Translations under genes and position numbers: made by a program
Origin: Meghimatium bilineatum
Lineage: Eukaryota > Mollusca > Gastropoda > Stylommatophora > Philomycidae
Reading direction: 5' to 3'
Length of the DNA stretch: 64,000 nucleotides
Assembly: GCA_034231615.1 (NCBI GenBank)
Contig: CM067315.1
Location: 29,366,133 to 29,430,132 of the forward strand
Notes under the pieces: generated by a model
The model's input: only the letters and a program-made list of their open reading frames with translations
Told to the model about the DNA's origin: nothing
The model's database searches: none
Shown here: piece after piece, positions 11,363 through 22,650 of the stretch
Position numbering within the stretch: position 1 is the first letter of the stretch
Layout: each line of letters starts with the position of its first letter

Positions 11363-12560
11363 GTGATGTATTCTCTCCAGAACGTTGTCTTCCCAATGAA
11401 CTCTCTGAACCCCCTTCTGTCGTGTACGATGCGACATTGCATTTTCCAGCGATGTATTCATGTTATATTTAATGTCGTCAGTCCATCGTCTTCTTGGTCT
11501 GCCCTTTCTCCTCTTACCAGGTACTCTGCCCTCCATTATTTGTCTTAATTGTACAACAGTTGTGTCTCTTTATATGACCAAACAGGCGTAGTTTTCTTTT
11601 TGTTATTGTGTTTAGTAACCAACACTCTGGAATATTCAGTGTGTTTATAATATCTGAGTTTCTGATTTTATCCTTCCATGATATTCTAAGTATCTTCCTG
11701 TAGCATTTCAGCTCGAAGGCGTTGATCTTCTTTGCCGCTGTTTTACTTAAAGAGTCCATGTGCAGCCGTATGTTGCAACCGGAAAAATAAAAGTTCGTAA
11801 CATTAGCACTTTCGTTTCTATTTTGTTGTTTTCCATATGTTTTTCAACTGTGTTATTTTACAATATGCCATTGCCAATCTTTTCCGTATTTCTGCCATGC
11901 AGTCTCCTGCGCCGTTGATGTTTGCTCCTAAGTATTCGAATTTATCCACATATTTTATCTCGGTATTGTCTACTCTGATTTTTGGTTGTTGTGTTGTTAT
12001 ATCTGTTGACGTGCTTTTTCTGGGTTTTTTGTGCGTGTTTAAATATAAGTTTTCTGATTCGCTATATTTCTTTGTGTTCTTGATTAGTTGTTCCAATCCC
12101 TTTATATCATTTGAAAGAAACACAGTGTCGTCTGCCTAGCGTAGTTCATGGATTTCGAAGCCACCGATGTTTAAAGCGTGATAGTCAGCGTTGTGTATGT
12201 CTTCTCTCACATTCCTCATTATATTTTCTGCGTAGATGTTGAACAGATATGGGGAGAGAGTACATCCCTGCCTTATTCCACTCTGTACCTCAAACCACTC
12301 TGAGAGATCGTCCAGTCTAATAATGTTCCTTTTATTCCATAGTTTTCCAGAATACTCCAGAGCAGTTCTCTATTTATTCGGTGAAAAACTTTCTCCTGAT
12401 CTATAAAAGAAATATTCATTTGGTTTTTTGTATTCTATTGTCTTTTCATTGATTTTTCGTAGCGAAAATATTGTATCTGTACATCGTCCTTTTCTGAACC
12501 TGAACTGTTCCGGACTAAGCACTGGATCCACATATTATCATAGAAGCAGTTGTTAGAATA
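11363..12560 (-). mobile_element. LINE, 5'-truncated RT ORF (dead)
   Basis: On the minus strand, pieces run in order: PEQFRFRKGRCTD, ISFIDQEKVFHRIN, ADDTVFLSNDIKGL, IKYVDKFEYLGANI, INAFELKCYRKILR, LRLFGHIKRHN and MEGRVPGKRRKGRPRRRW. These are ordered RT and post-RT blocks. The tyrosine codon of the YADD box is TAG (12136-12138), and frameshifts lie near 11815 and 11525. The 3' end near 11363 is supported by the independent copies at 39.02 and 6.96 kb. Confidence 0.9.
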
Positions 12561-12647
12561 TTTCATCTTTTAATTACACTTCTCGTATGAGTGAACGACG
12601 ATGGAGAATTGAAGTCAAGCTCAGTTTATGAAGTTTTCAGGAGTCTT

Positions 12648-12860
12648 ATTCGGCGTTTGTTCTCAAACTCCTGCGGATTAGCTGAATGTAGCCCGAGAAC
12701 GGAATGTGGTGAATCGTTGTTTGCAGCTTAGCTGCGACATATGATTTCAGCATGGCTTCTGGGTCACCTTGACCCTTAATGGGACGTGACAACCATCTAC
12801 ATCCCAAATCATCATTAGTTGCTTCTTACGCCATGCATGGAAGTTGAACAATGTTATCAA
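12648..12860 (-). mobile_element. SINE family A, diverged
   Basis: The plus-strand text contains gttctcaaactcctgcgga, then agcatggcttctgggtcacc, the complement of the family A body. Both ends are eroded. Sequence between 12561 and 12647 is unremarkable. Confidence 0.75.
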
Positions 12861-12952
12861 TTCTTGGGGGTTTTTTGGGGCAAAAGGTTATGCCTTATAT
12901 CTTGTAGTGCATGACATGCTATCAGGTGGTATTCCACTGTCTCGCTAGTGTT
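12848..12952. repeat. Dispersed repeat shared with 8.32 kb
   Basis: It carries the same atgccttatatcttgtagtg and catgacatgctat segments as 8318-8425, with an extra caggtggtattc. The intervening 12953-13200 has no recognised feature. Confidence 0.8.
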
Positions 12953-13200
12953 TTTACTCCCGTTCAGGTCCACCAAAGCATTGTATGTTTTAAGTAACTA
13001 TTGTACACAAGGATTGATTTTGGCAACGTTTACTTAAAATATAATATCAACACTTTAAATTATCTGGCAACCATGATTAAAATAAATGCAATAAACCACG
13101 GTCATCTAGATATATACGGTAATGTTACAGTCACAAAAAAGAGTCGATTGTTATAAGAATAGTTAGGATAATACCAGGCCCTTCTCCAGAACAGTACTCG

Positions 13201-14085
13201 TACATGCTTCTTCTTCTGTGTTAATGATTCTTTTGGTTGTGCTATATATTCAGGATGAAGCTCCAGGTCAGAGCAGCTGCCTCAAAGTATTTGCCTCAGT
13301 TAGGTTCAGTGTTGCCATGTCTTGCCTCGCAGTTCTTTGTAATCTTGACAGTCTTGAAGTATGTGTTGATGTGTCTATATGCCTGTTTCGCATGTGCATT
13401 TTCATTGTGTAAGTAAGTAAAGTAAAGTAACCCATAGCATTTATTAATGCCGTAGGGGTGTGAGATGTTAGCGAGCTCACAGTTCACAGGCTCTGCAAAT
13501 GAGGGCGGTAGCCATCTTCTCTCCCTCGCAGTCTTTACTTCCCGGATTAATCCGGTACCCATTTAAGGCTGGGTCGACCTGGGAGCCGTTGCGATCTGAA
13601 AACATTTCCGCCTCAGCTGGGGAATGAACCCATGACCACTCATATGCGAAGCCAGTGCGCTAACGCGGCTCCCTATTCATTGTGTGGGCCACTCTGATTC
13701 GGTACAGGTGACCCTGGAGTCTGCGGTGGTCAGTACAAAGTCGAAAGATGATGGTCTATTGTTTCCTATGAAGTTTGTGTTTGGGGTATAGATTTTCCAT
13801 CAATATCCATATATTTCTTCCTCTGTGATGTATAGTGATTGCAGATTAATGTTTTCGTCTCACTGTACGACAGATAGTAGCTGAATTGTTCAATTTTACC
13901 TCCTACTTTTGCCAGGGTATCAGCTCTCTCATGTCTAGCGATACCACAATTGCCGGATAGCCATTGAAGAATGATGTTTGAGCTTTTTAGTGATGTTTTC
14001 CAGTTCATGTTTAATTTTGGGTATCGTTTTATAATTTTTGGTGCTCTGTGATGCTTCCAATAAAGAGCCGCAGTCAATGAATATT
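13201..14085 (-). mobile_element. LINE 3' region with RNase H domain, split by a SINE
   Basis: The minus frame at 13766-14077 reads ILQWLSGNCGIARHERADTLAK, the C-terminal RNase H signature (G-x-CG-x-x-x-NERAD-LAK), with H for N before E. Beyond a SINE at 13411-13675, the plus-strand text ggtcagagcagctgcctcaa marks the element's 3' part. The second copy at 48.67-49.10 kb is uninterrupted and confirms the join. No intact frame remains. Confidence 0.85.
13411..13675 (-). mobile_element. tRNA-derived SINE (family D) with 10-bp target duplication
   Basis: In minus orientation the head contains agcgcactggcttcg (box A side) and gggttcattcccc (box B). A central motif aaatgggtacc follows, and the tail is ttactttactttactt. 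The element sits inside the RNase H LINE, bounded by ttcattgtgt at 13401-13410 and 13676-13685. The central motif resembles the shared core of several animal SINE superfamilies. Confidence 0.92.
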
Positions 14086-14353
14086 ACTATGTTGGTTGGT
14101 ATTGAATGTTCTGTGTTACATGCTAATCTTGCTCACCGTCACTCATCTTGGCTGAAGTGATTGATTATTAGTCGCTTTGCGTTTACTTTGTGTCTCCGAC
14201 CAATGGAAAAAAGGGAAACAGTGGGATAAGCAAAGATAGATGACAATGCTTGAGATCAGCACGCAGTACTCTACTCATTTGTTGGTATACACGAGGCACA
14301 TTCTAACACCGAAAGCTGAAGTCTCTTAGGTATGGTATGAATAAAGCTCTAAA

Positions 14354-14475
14354 ATAATGGTTTTCAACTTTTTTGCCTTGTCCACTTGGTGCCTAAAAAG
14401 TTATTCACCTTCTTTGCAAGCCCCCTACGGTTTTAGAGCTTTATCGCTATAAATATTGTTTACCGTTCAAATCCC
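14354..14475 (+). mobile_element. Possible hAT-type MITE end
   Basis: It begins ggttttcaacttttttgcct and includes cacttggtgcctaaaaag and a later ttatcgctataaatattgttta. A related segment lies at 41.19 kb. The termini are not clear. From 14476 to 15110 I see nothing I can name. Confidence 0.4.
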
Positions 14476-15110
14476 CATCGAGGCCAACTCCTTGAAGTGG
14501 AGATTACAGGTCAAGCAACCCATACGAATTCACGGCGCGAGAAAAAGAATACTCTACTTTACAGCTTAGATGAGACGGGTACATCACAGACATCTAGTTA
14601 ATATATAGAAAGTCCTGGATATATACCTGTGTGACAGGTCATATCCTTAAGCTGCCTTTGATTATTATATACCACAAGTTACCTGGTATGTATCGATTTG
14701 GTAATCGATCTGTTGAATGTGTCAGCACCAATAATAGAGTGCTCCAATTACGAGACTATTGAGTCATGATACAGTCAGATCGTGTGTTTTCTGGGAATAA
14801 CCCAAGAATTTTTTTTTAATATATGTTGGCATAAGCCATGACAGGTTAACAGTATAGAAGACCTGTGTACAGAAAATGTAAACATTACCTGAAAAGGCTG
14901 ATTTTGATTATGTCCGTGCATTTCGTTGGTCAGCCTTGACTAGTTTTGGCATGCGACTCCAAGTGTATAGTGACCAAAGAAATCACGACAACATTCTAAA
15001 AAAAAGCACGACAATAATACAAAACGTAAAAATGAAGTCTTAATTAATTATGCACAGAGGTCCTATAGTTTGTCGAAGGTTACACATAATCATTAATTAT
15101 TAACTGCTAG

Positions 15111-15285
15111 CCGGCGCCTGAGTTGATAGTGGGCACTTCTCGCAAACGCCTCTCGTCGAACTAACTGGTTTGTGAATAGTTCAACTGATGATGTTCGTCC
15201 GTCGTGATCGGCGATGACCAAAAACTCAACCATAATAATAATAATAACAATAAATAATAAAAATAATAAAAGTTAATAGTGCGTT
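15111..15285 (+). mobile_element. Possible SINE-like element with (AAT)n tail
   Basis: A GC-richer block (gccggcgcctgagttgat ... gtcgtgatcggcgatgacc) is followed by (ataata)n from about 15232. Its composition unlike the flanks and a simple-repeat tail suggest a retroposed unit. I could not find a clear pol III box pair or target duplication. Confidence 0.4.
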
Positions 15286-15512
15286 TTAAAATGACTAGCA
15301 AGTCATTTAAAAGAAAAAATGTTCTTTTACAGAATTGACAACAATAGAAGGTATCTGTGTGAGGTTGAGATGTTTTTTTTCTTTTCTACGTTCAACTACT
15401 TTGTACTGGCAATACGATTGTATGTATTAGTATCGCCCTAAATTCAATAAACGTTGAATATCAATGTCCTGTACAGTGTGCGCTTCAATTATGATTAACT
15501 GTTAATCTATTA

Positions 15513-17300
15513 TTCATTCATTCATTTTCATTCATTCATTTTCCTTTAGCGCTGAAGATAGAGCATAGGGCAGAGGTCAGATCTCTCCAATTCTGTCTGT
15601 TCAAAGCTATTCTGTGCAATTCTTGAATAGTATGAATATTGTTTGTTTTAATTTCTCATTGTTCTTCTGAGTGTTTCTTTTGGTTTACCCCTGGCTCTTC
15701 TGCATGTTGGTATCCATGAAAGAGATTGGTGGTGTATTCTGTTATTGTCTGAGCGTAAGACATGTCTGATGTAGGATCAACATCGTTTTCTTATGAAATA
15801 TGTGATTTAGTTTTGATGTATATATTCTCTGATTTTTTGTTCGTTCGATTTGAATTCGCTCCAATGAGTGTTAGTTATCTTACGAAGACATTTGTTTTCG
15901 AAACTCATTAGTTTCCTTTCTGAAGATAAAGAGCTTTTCCAGCTCTCACATCCATATGACAGCACTGGAATGACATAGGAATTAAATAAGCGCATTTTCG
16001 TGAGTGTGATGATTGACTTTGATCTCCCAGATATTAGACAGTCTATTAAAGGCACTTGATGCTAATGCAATGCTAGTTATAATTTCCGACATGACATCGC
16101 CGTCGAGTGTTAATTTGCTTCCTAGATAAGAAAATGTGTGTACCGTTTCAAGTTGTTGTCCATTTAAATTAATTGGCCTTTATAAAGGCAAAAGGCCTTT
16201 ATTTCCACAGCCTGAGTAAACTACAGATACAAAACTTCCCTGCACTCCTTCACAGGAAAACTTGCAGTAATGAAATTTTTGTTTGTGCATCTTGATGGTT
16301 TTCACTCAATAGTGCAAGATCGTCGGCAAAGTCGAGGTCTTATAGTGATGTTTTGTTTATCCATTCAATTCCTAAATTTGCGTTGGTTGTGCTTTTTCTC
16401 ATTATCCAATCACTTGCGATATTCAATAGCAATGGTAACATAGGGCAGCCTTGTTTAACATCAGTAATCACAGGGAACCAGTCGGAATTACCGTTTTCAG
16501 TTCTAACGCAGCATTTTGAGTTTTTATATAATGATTTTATCGTGTATGTATTTTTTTTTTAAATCCATATATTTTTAAAATTGCCCAAAAGCGATGTTTG
16601 ATGTCTGCTGTCGAAGCCTTTTTGAAAATCAACAAAGTTTATTATTAGGTTGGCTCTAAATTCTAAAAATTCTCCAATTCTTGTTCCAAGAATGAATATA
16701 AGTCTAGGCAGCAGCGACCTGGTCTAAAGCCTGCCTGTTCATCTCTAAGTCTTTTGTCTAGGGATGAAATGATTCTTGCGAGCATCATATTACAAATTTT
16801 TTTTACCATGTACAGATAGCAGCTTGATTCCCCTCCAGTTATCACAGTTTGTTATGTCTCCTTTTTTTGGTAGTTTGATAATAATACCTTTTTTCTATTG
16901 TTGGAGTGGACATTCGTTTTCCCAGATCGTATTGAAAGTATCTAATATAAAGGTCAAGGTATTGTCATTTGCTTCTTTTAACATGTCATTTGTGATGCCA
17001 CCAGACCTGCTGCTTTATTGTTTTTTTAAATTTCTTAATGGCTAGTTCTGCCTCATTACCTCCTTACGGGTGAAATTTTCTGTCGAAGCTTCTAGTGGTG
17101 ACATTGTCTCCTCTTCCTCTAAATTAGGAGTAAATTGGGGGTGGGGGGGGGGTGGTCTGTTAAGTAGATCTTAGAAATGTTCGGCCCATCTTTGCTTTTG
17201 TTTTTAAGTTTAATTAGAACTTTGGCACTTGTGTCTTTAATAGGGGCGTTTGGGGTGAGTGGTTGGTTACGCAGTTGCTTGGTTATGAGGTGGAGTATTT
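15513..17300 (-). mobile_element. LINE, RT ORF relic with (ATTC)n tail
   Basis: The minus strand gives, in order: RLRDEQAGFRPGRCCLD, DLDFADDLALL near 16330, YLGSKLTLDGD, YVIPVLSYGCESWKSSLS and KCLRKITNTHWSEF. It ends in a gaatgaatgaa tail at 15513-15545. These are RT palm motifs followed by the usual C-terminal blocks. Frames are broken throughout. A SINE piece interrupts it near 16185-16290. The same family's 3' end is at 60.13-60.61 kb. Confidence 0.88.
16180..16290 (+). mobile_element. SINE family C 3'-half, inside the LINE
   Basis: The segment tttatttccacagcctga, then cttccctgcactcctt and caggaaaacttgcagtaatg, matches the 3' half of the SINE at 8453-8690. It splits the RT ORF of the surrounding LINE. 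Confidence 0.75.
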
Positions 17301-17454
17301 TGCTGTTGTTGTGTTTTGATGCTGATTCATCTCTAGTGCTAAGTTGTTTATAAAAGTATATTTGTCTTTTCTAGCGCTTGTTTTAACCGCTTTGTCTAAA
17401 AGTGTGTATGTGATTCTGTTTTATTCCTCGTCTTGAATGATTTTTTGCAGCAAA

Positions 17455-17995
17455 TCTATTATTATTTGATTTTAATGTATTATCACTAATTGTTAATTTG
17501 TCATCAACTACTTCATTATCATTAACTGTCGCCTGTGTGTTGCCGGGCCCAAAAGGGGAGCAAAGAATAGCAACACTGTTTACCTTCCATGCATATCGTA
17601 AGAGACGACTAAGGAGGTTATGGGATGGAGTTGGCTGTCTCATCCCATATAGGGTCCGTGACCCAAAGCCATGCTGAAGTCGGATGTGTCAGGCCGAAAG
17701 GCGCAGATATCGCAGCAATGATGTAAACCATGACACAATGCATTCCGTTCTCCGAACTACATCCTGCTAATCTGCAGGAGTTTGAGAATGAACGAAGAAG
17801 AAGAAGATCATTAACTGTAAATTTTTTTTCACGGACTTAATTTGTTATCATTGATTGTTAATTTATTATTATTGATTGCTAATTTCTGATCACTAACTGT
17901 TAATTTATTTTCACGGACTTAATTTGTTATCATTGATTCTTAATTTATTATTATTGATTGCTAATTTCTGATCACTAACTGTTAATTTAGCATCA
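17455..17995. repeat. Degenerate edge of the 21-bp minisatellite
   Basis: Diverged units such as ttgttaatttgtcatcaa and attgattgctaatttctgat lead into the homogeneous array at about 18040. A SINE (17530-17806) is inserted into this older edge. The 17301-17454 stretch is unremarkable. Confidence 0.8.
17530..17806 (+). mobile_element. SINE family A with 12-bp target duplication
   Basis: It runs from cgcctgtgtgttgccgg to a gaagaagaag tail. The target duplication atcattaactgt is perfect at 17518-17529 and 17807-17818, inside a satellite-like repeat. So this part of the array existed before the SINE landed. Confidence 0.93.
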
Positions 17996-18039
17996 GTGAC
18001 TCTTCATTTATTGTCATTGACTGTAAAGTTCTTATTATT

Positions 18040-19518
18040 GATTGCTAATTTGTTATCAGTGATTGCTAATTTGTTATCAGTGATTGCTAATTTGTTATCA
18101 GTGATTGCTAATTTGTTATCAGTGATTGCTAATTTGTTATCAGTGATTGCTAATTTGTTATCAGTGATTGCTAATTTGTTATCAGTGATTGCTAATTTGT
18201 TATCAGTGATTGCTAATTTGTTATCAGTGATTGCTAATTTGTTATCAGTGATTGCTAATTTGTTATCAGTGATTGCTAATTTGTTATCAGTGATTGCTAA
18301 TTTGTTATCAGTGATTGCTAATTTGTTATCAGTGATTGCTAATTTGTTATCAGTGATTGCTAATTTGTTATCAGTGATTGCTAATTTGTTATCAGTGATT
18401 GCTAATTTGTTATCAGTGATTGCTAATTTGTTATCAGTGATTGCTAATTTGTTATCAGTGATTGCTAATTTGTTATCAGTGATTGCTAATTTGTTATCAG
18501 TGATTGCTAATTTGTTATCAGTGATTGCTAATTTGTTATCAGTGATTGCTAATTTGTTATCAGTGATTGCTAATTTGTTATCAGTGATTGCTAATTTGTT
18601 ATCAGTGATTGCTAATTTGTTATCAGTGATTGCTAATTTGTTATCAGTGATTGCTAATTTGTTATCAGTGATTGCTAATTTGTTATCAGTGATTGCTAAT
18701 TTGTTATCATTGATTGCTAATTTGTTATCAGTGATTGCTAATTTGTTATCAGTGATTGCTAATTTGTTATCAGTGATTGCTAATTTGTTATCAGTGATTG
18801 CTAATTTGTTATCAGTGATTGCTAATTTGTTATCAGTGATTGCTAATTTGTTATCAGTGATTGCTAATTTGTTATCAGTGATTGCTAATTTGTTATCAGT
18901 GATTGCTAATTTGTTATCAGTGATTGCTAATTTGTTATCATTGATTGCTAATTTGTTATCAGTGATTGCTAATTTGTTATCAGTGATTGCTAATTTGTTA
19001 TCAGTGATTGCTAATTTGTTATCAGTGATTGCTAAATTGTTATCAGTGATTGCTAATTTGTTATCAGTGATTGCTAATTTGTTATCAGTGATTGCTAATT
19101 TGTTATCAGTGATTGCTAATTTGTTATCAGTGATTGCTAATTTGTTATCAGTGATTGCTAATTTGTTATCAGTGATTGCTAATTTGTTATCATTGATTGC
19201 TAATTTGTTATCAGTGATTGCTAATTTGTTATCAGTGATTGCTAATTTGTTATCAGTGATTGCTAATTTGTTATCAGTGATTGCTAATTTGTTATCAGTG
19301 ATTGCTAATTTGTTATCAGTGATTGCTAATTTGTTATCAGTGATTGCTAATTTGTTATCAGTGATTGCTAATTTGTTATCAGTGATTGCTAATTTGTTAT
19401 CAGTGATTGCTAATTTGTTATCAGTGATTGCTAATTTGTTATCAGTGATTGCTAATTTGTTATCAGTGATTGCTAATTTGTTATCAGTGATTGCTAATTT
19501 GTTATCAGTGATTGCTTA
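18040..19518. repeat. 21-bp minisatellite, ~70 copies
   Basis: The unit, about ttgttatcagtgattgctaa plus one base, is repeated some 70 times with almost no variation. A G-to-T variant (tcattgatt) recurs about 11 and 12 units apart, near 18708, 18940 and 19190. That spacing indicates duplication of blocks of about 231-252 bp. The period keeps a 508-codon frame open (17996-19522) with a heptapeptide repeat; I do not regard this as a gene. Confidence 0.98.
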
Positions 19519-20149
19519 TTAATTACCATTGACTATGCTTTATTATCTTTGACAATGATATTTACTCTGATTGATTGTTAATGTCTTATCATTAACTGTT
19601 AATTTATTATTATTTAATGTTAATTTCTTATGAAAATTTTTGCTCACAGTTTATCTCGATTAAGTCTAATCGAGCTGTGCATATCATAGGCCATCAACTA
19701 ACCCTTTCCTAGCAGATCCACACATTTCAATAAATATATTTTTCAGATGTAGATTTCCAGATGTTTTACAGTTTGTCGCTATTAGTCTCATAACTAAAAG
19801 AACTTAGTCTTGATTTACGACTTGCATGACAGTATTCGATATGTACACCTTTCAACTTCCTGTGGAGAATAGGTCCACATCAAATCTCCTCCAGCTTGTC
19901 GTATCTTTAGCTATTGAAAAACATCAGACGTTGTTTTTCCTGCTCTTTCCATGTTTTACTAAGCTTTTGTGCCTCTGCATCTAATTTTTTTCTTCCTTTT
20001 TTTTCATTGCTCTGGGTTTCAGAACAATGCTGTCTTACAGTGCCATATGTGGATCTTCTTAATGTATGCCATATCCATATCTTACACAGTTTCTTAGTTT
20101 TTCCTCCACTGGAATCTGTTTACTGTTTCATGTTTTGTTTGTCATCCAC

Positions 20150-20470
20150 ATGAATATGCTTAGTTCTTCCTCCACTGGAGTCTGTTTAGTTCTTCCTCCA
20201 CTTGAGCCTGTTTAGTTCTTTCTTCACTGGAGACTGTTTAGTTCTTTCTTCACTGGAGCCTGTTTAGATCTTTCTTCACTGGAGCCTGTTTAGTTCTTTC
20301 TTCACTGGATCCTGTATAGTCTTCGCTTGAGGCTGTTTAGTTTTTTCTTCACTGTATCCTGTTTAGTTCCTTCTTCACTGGATCCTGTGTAGTCTTCACT
20401 TGAGCCTGTTTAGTTCTTTCTTCACTGGAGCCTGATTAGTTCTTTCTTCACTGGAGTTTGTTTAGTTCTG
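20150..20470. repeat. ~27-bp minisatellite
   Basis: Units of the form tagttctttcttcactggag, then cctgttt, repeat about a dozen times with small indels. Two units carry a shortened tagtcttcacttgag variant. From 19523 to 20149 and 20471 to 21640 I see no supportable gene. Confidence 0.9.
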
Positions 20471-21649
20471 TGCACAAGTTCCTCATTCGTGGTCTTATCA
20501 TACCATTTCAAACCTTCTATTTATCTAGTGATCCAGACATCCAATGATGAATATGCGCTGTTTTTTAAAATATTGTTTCTTACATGTCTGTAATCAGTAG
20601 TCATATTATATGCCTCTCCCTTTCTTTAGCGAGTCCAGTGTATCATGTGAGTCAAGAATGACTGCTGATTTGTGTAGAACTGTTTGCTAGACTGCTACCC
20701 ATACTTAATAGTGTCAGTAAGAGACAATATTTACACGAAGTATCGATGAACATAGTACACGGGCAAGATTTAAGGCGAGAGAGATCGAGAACGACAGAGT
20801 ACACAATTTTTAGAAAATTTAACATCGTGACGTAGCCATCGTGTCAAAATGGATGTTGATACATGAGATTGAAAGTTGTGATCTGATCACCTACGCTAGT
20901 TTCCATGGCACTTGATGATTGTGACACTGTTGACACTAAGTCAAAAGTATACTCTTAAAAAATATAACTAAATCAGTGTATACATGTTGGTAACATAAAA
21001 AAATAACTACATTCATTGACTACAGATCTCTACTGGAATGCTGCTGCTAAATATCAAATATGAACAGTGACGTTTCAGAAATAAACCCAAGTCGCCCTGG
21101 AAAAACCCCAGGATATACTTGTGAAATCAATAACAAAAAAATAAGGCCAAAGCCCTAGTAAATGCACATTTCACGCGCAATTCCATCGTTTCCGTGAGAC
21201 TTTCAGTGACCTATCTGTTTGTAAATGGTTAAGAGTAGGGATGGTTTATCGATCTTTTAGCTAAATTTGACCAAACTAATTCTAGCACAACAGCCAAAGA
21301 CCCCCATGATGTACTGAAAAAAACCCCAGTTTAATTACGCTGGATATGAGTTCAAATATTTTTTTAAATCCGAAGTTATTACTTTTCAGTGGATGTCATC
21401 ACACTGAGGAATCATGAGGAATTTGAAAGCAAATACTCTGTTCAGAGATTGTGGTAAAATGGAACAATCGGACATCTATGGTCTTTCCGAGAAAAGAACA
21501 TGATAATCCACAAAATATATTTTTAAATGAAGAAGAAAAATATGACACGGAAGACAAACCAGATACAATATATCACTTCTATAGAGATAAGCATACAACG
21601 CTATTTCACCGTAGACCAGACTATTGCAGACTTCATAATCACATCTATC

Positions 21650-21825
21650 CAGTGGCGTAGCGAGGGGGGGCGGAGGTGCGGACCGCACCGGGCGGCATCA
21701 TCGGGAGGGCGGCAAATTTATTTTCGCCCAGTCTTTTCACAATCACTGACATATTTTTTTAAATGTCACAAGGGCAGAAAATTAGGATTCCTCTCCGGGC
21801 GCCATTGATCCACGCTACGCCACTG
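21650..21825 (+). mobile_element. hAT-type MITE with 8-bp target duplication
   Basis: A 176-bp element has terminal inverted repeats cagtggcgtagcgagg and, inverted, cagtggcgtagcgtgg. It is flanked by perfect 8-bp duplications catctatc at 21642-21649 and 21826-21833. An 8-bp duplication with CAG-starting ends is characteristic of hAT transposons. It has no coding capacity and must have been mobilised in trans. The centre is GC-rich, unlike its surroundings. Confidence 0.93.
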
Positions 21826-21879
21826 CATCTATCTATTTAGAACCTCATACACATACGTCCAATCGATTCCGGAATCCAA

Positions 21880-22175
21880 AGCCATGAATACATATTGCAG
21901 GACTGTCCCCATCCAACCGTAAACCCATAACCCGTCCTGGTCGTGGGTATACTACATTGGATATGTCAACATACAGAATCTTCCACCGATTTCTATTCTT
22001 AGCAGTGCTGATGATTGTGGAAAATTACTCATTGATATTTGTCCAACCAGTTCCTCATACCTTCTCTAATTCTTCCACATTCAATTGCTCTCGGCAAGAT
22101 CGTTTTTGATAGGAAATTATGTCTGCAAACATGTCCAAACCATGCAAGTTTCCGACGTTTTACTATTTCAAGTAG
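21880..22175 (-). mobile_element. LINE fragment: RT C-terminal tail
   Basis: The minus frame reads LEIVKRRKLAWFGHVCRHN, then LSKTILPRAIE, the usual R-L-WFGH-x-RH block followed by the region before the terminal basic motif. It is a short, degraded relic. Related blocks occur at 33.6 and 47.0 kb. Confidence 0.75.
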
Positions 22176-22486
22176 TGATTCTTGTTAACTTGCGAGAATC
22201 TATCTATAGGAAATGCTATCTACGAAAATGCGCAAGATTCCCTCTATAGCTCTTGTATTCGAAGGAATTTCGTTTCGAAATTTACTGACCAATATACAGG
22301 GAAAAAAAGAAGACGGGTCTGTCCAGATAAAACAGAAATGTCGCAAAAACTACAGAGATGCTGCTTTGACTTGAAAGAAAACTTTGTCCTGACGATAGTA
22401 TTGGTGATCTTCTTTGAACACAGGAAAACTGTTAGAAATTGGTAGCATGCAAGTTTTCGACGTTTTACTATTTCAAGTAGTGATTC
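22141..22486. repeat. 41-bp direct repeat flanking a 264-bp segment
   Basis: The block catgcaagtttccgacg, continuing to caagtagtgattc, occurs at 22141-22181 and again at 22446-22486 with few changes. The enclosed 22182-22445 is open for 87 codons on the plus strand (MLTCENLSIGNAIYENAQD...). I do not recognise that peptide. Extra copies of caagtagtgattc follow to 22513. Confidence 0.85.
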
Positions 22487-22514
22487 AAGTAGTGATTCAC
22501 AAGTAGTGATTCAG

Positions 22515-22650
22515 GATGTAGCCATAAACCAAAATATTTGAGTAATAGTAATTTTCTTTGTAGTATTTACGTTTAGTAATTTACCATTGCATTCTGAAAG
22601 ATCCGGATGCAGAATTGCTTGAGGTGTAATTTCAACCCAGTACCTTGGCC
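22515..22650. repeat. Dispersed repeat, copy 1 of 3
   Basis: It shares agatccggatgcagaattgc and nearby text with 23925-24050 and, more loosely, with 61030-61160. It may be part of a LINE 3' region, but I found no diagnostic motif. From 22651 to 23110 I see nothing. Confidence 0.6.

Noticed and set aside
11135..11536. 133-codon RT-like protein
   Set aside because: It joins the tail of one LINE to the middle of another; it is a junction artefact of two fragments.
17996..19522. 508-codon frame with a repeating LLSVIAN heptad
   Set aside because: It is a translation of a 21-bp satellite with no stop in this frame. There is no unique sequence, signal or splice context.
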